The translations under genes were made by a program, and so were the position numbers. Shown here piece by piece: positions 62,834 to 64,000 of a stretch of 64,000 nt of DNA. Numbering within the stretch: position 1 is the stretch's first letter; each line of letters starts with the position of its first letter. The notes under the pieces were generated by a model. The model worked only from the letters and a program-made list of their open reading frames with translations, did not search any database and had not been told where the DNA came from. Source of the stretch: Granulicella tundricola MP5ACTX9 (lineage in GTDB: Bacteria > Acidobacteriota > Terriglobia > Terriglobales > Acidobacteriaceae); assembly GCF_000178975.2 (NCBI RefSeq), contig NC_015064.1, positions 3,906,001 to 3,970,000 of the forward strand, read 5' to 3'.

Positions 62834-63748
62834 CTAGTTTGAGTGGCCGAAGTGCAGTATGCCGCGGGGAAAGAACTCGTTTGCGACGTTTCTTACTGCA
62901 TCGCCGCCAAGGGATGATCCCCACGTTTGCATGACCTGGCTGACGTTTCGGTTGAGCGGCGGGTAGTACCACTGGGTCAGTGCGGCACCGCCCAAGTTAC
63001 CGCCGATGTCGGCGAAGTTGATCGTACGGGCTCCGCTGTCCGATCTGGTGATCAACTCGCGGGTTCCGGCATAGAAGAACCGCGCGACGAAGTTGTGGCC
63101 GGGACCCAGGCGGTAGTAGCGGGGATCTTCGTGCAGGATCGGCGCGAGAACTGAGTCGGAGAATATGTTGTCCGAAGCGGAACGAGCCGCGGCTGCGCCC
63201 AGGCGCTGGGCGAAGCCCTTGCCCGTCTGTCCGTAGTTGGGAGCTCCATTGACAACCTGCTCATACGCTGCGCTGACAACCCAACCCGCCATATAGGTAT
63301 AGGTAGCGTTCGCGCGGAGACCGATCAAAATCTTGTCGCCGACGGTCAGGCGTGGAGCGATCTCCCCGGGCTGAATGATCTTATCCAGATGACCCGCCTC
63401 ATGTGGTTTGGCGGCGCGTGGCTGCCCCCCGAACCCACCTGTCCCCTCTTCACCGTCTGCGGGGGCCTTGCTGGAACTGAAGCTGGGGGCATCGGGTAGG
63501 GCTGTGGTGTCGGACTTTACGGGCTCAACCTCTAGGGGCTCGGCGGTGGCGGTGAGAGTGCCTTCCGCAGCGGAGGAGCTTGAGACGAGTTGGAGCGAAG
63601 CGGGTTGTGCTTCTGCCTGGGCGAAGCTAACGGCCGGAAGCAGGCCGCAGGCCAGTACGGCTACTGCTGCAGAGATGCCGCGAATTTTATTGGAGCGTGA
63701 GGGCGACAACTCTTCCGTACGGGCGTGCGTTGAATAGGTTTTATGCAA
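62834..63748 (-). CDS. Exported protein, HEDPRYYRL-type paralogue 1
   Basis: A 304-residue exported protein (signal core AVAVLACGLLPAVSFAQ). A Ser/Ala/Glu-rich region to about residue 110 is followed by the conserved domain: GDKILIGLRANATYTYMAG, NYGQTGKGFAQRLG, LHEDPRYYRLG, FYAGTRELITRSDSGARTIN, YYPPLNRNVS and VANEFFPRGI. I know this only as a family of acidobacterial hypothetical proteins. Followed 46 bases on by its paralogue, likely one operon. Confidence 0.72.
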   Translation of the reverse strand: MHKTYSTHARTEELSPSRSNKIRGISAAVAVLACGLLPAVSFAQAEAQPASLQLVSSSSAAEGTLTATAEPLEVEPVKSDTTALPDAPSFSSSKAPADGEEGTGGFGGQPRAAKPHEAGHLDKIIQPGEIAPRLTVGDKILIGLRANATYTYMAGWVVSAAYEQVVNGAPNYGQTGKGFAQRLGAAAARSASDNIFSDSVLAPILHEDPRYYRLGPGHNFVARFFYAGTRELITRSDSGARTINFADIGGNLGGAALTQWYYPPLNRNVSQVMQTWGSSLGGDAVRNVANEFFPRGILHFGHSN

Positions 63749-64000
63749 TCGTTCTTCCTCTTTCGGCGACCGAACCGGGTATCTTACGGCGCGCTGCCTG
63801 GCCCTGCTCCTTCAAAACACCGGGGCTCCTCAGCTTGAGGACTCGGGAAGAAGGCAGAGTGTCTATAAGCATCCGACGCGCGGCTTCCTGTCTAAGTTGT
63901 ACCGTGTTCCCTTGGCTCGTTGAGGGGGAACTCCTTTGGAACCGTGACCAATACGGCACCAGGGGTGCAATAAGCATCGCTAAACGGGCCTTTTCACGCG
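63749..64000. other. Right-edge intergenic sequence
   Basis: No supported gene in the final 252 bases; a minus-strand frame at 63741-63977 overlaps the start of the exported protein and has no family resemblance. It probably contains the promoter of the paralogue operon. Confidence 0.4.

Overview
The window looks like a chromosomal segment of an acidobacterium of the Terriglobia group (Granulicella, Edaphobacter or Terriglobus-like). The support is high GC with dense short-gap gene packing, a TIGR03435-type soil-associated protein, an Oar-like TonB-dependent receptor, Gly/Tyr-rich and YXWGXW secreted proteins, paired 'HEDPRYYRL' outer-membrane-type proteins, and a large COG1964-type radical SAM protein of the kind linked to membrane-spanning lipids. 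The genus is inferred from memory of these families, not from a search.

Layout. 1-8.3 kb: a partial M28 peptidase, a LysW-like mini-protein, a YiaA/B membrane protein, a Tat-exported Gfo/Idh/MocA oxidoreductase, hisS with an antitoxin/PIN-toxin pair behind it, a gamma-carbonic-anhydrase-like protein, rpsU, a double zinc-ribbon protein and a metallo-beta-lactamase-fold hydrolase. 8.6-14.8 kb: one six-gene minus-strand operon rsbR-rsbS-rsbT-(ATPase/PP2C)-hybrid kinase-hybrid kinase, a stressosome core wired into phosphorelay proteins. 14.9-25.1 kb: an Oar-like TonB receptor, a membrane protein, a small exported peptide, divergent mntH/mntR with two DtxR-type operators between them, purD and an exported alpha/beta hydrolase. 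25.1-30.3 kb: the accessory stretch, with a frameshifted outer-membrane-type gene, repeat-rich intergenic DNA, and an AT-rich three-gene cassette (two-TM protein, small acidic protein, MNT-like nucleotidyltransferase) whose first gene is cut by a complete IS5-group element; it ends near a tRNA-Pro(GGG) gene.

30.4-38.6 kb: yggX, rnr carrying three in-frame copies of a palindromic element, a ParS/RES toxin-antitoxin pair, an acyltransferase-3 protein, an exported unknown, an FAD oxidoreductase and an AIG-repeat mini-protein. 38.9-46.3 kb: hemH-hemG/Y, a 2H phosphoesterase-like gene overlapping cysS, tsaD, and a CCA-adding enzyme. 46.4-50.9 kb: a TIGR03435 protein, a glycine-rich secreted protein, yceD-rpmF-plsX and a short-chain dehydrogenase. 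51-64 kb: acnA, a Gln-rich YXWGXW lipoprotein, a TPR lipoprotein, the radical SAM protein, an exported CocE/NonD-type hydrolase and two related exported proteins.

The best candidates for something undescribed are the IS-interrupted nucleotidyltransferase cassette, the coding palindromes in rnr, and the fusion of RsbT-type switch-kinase domains to histidine kinases in the stressosome operon.
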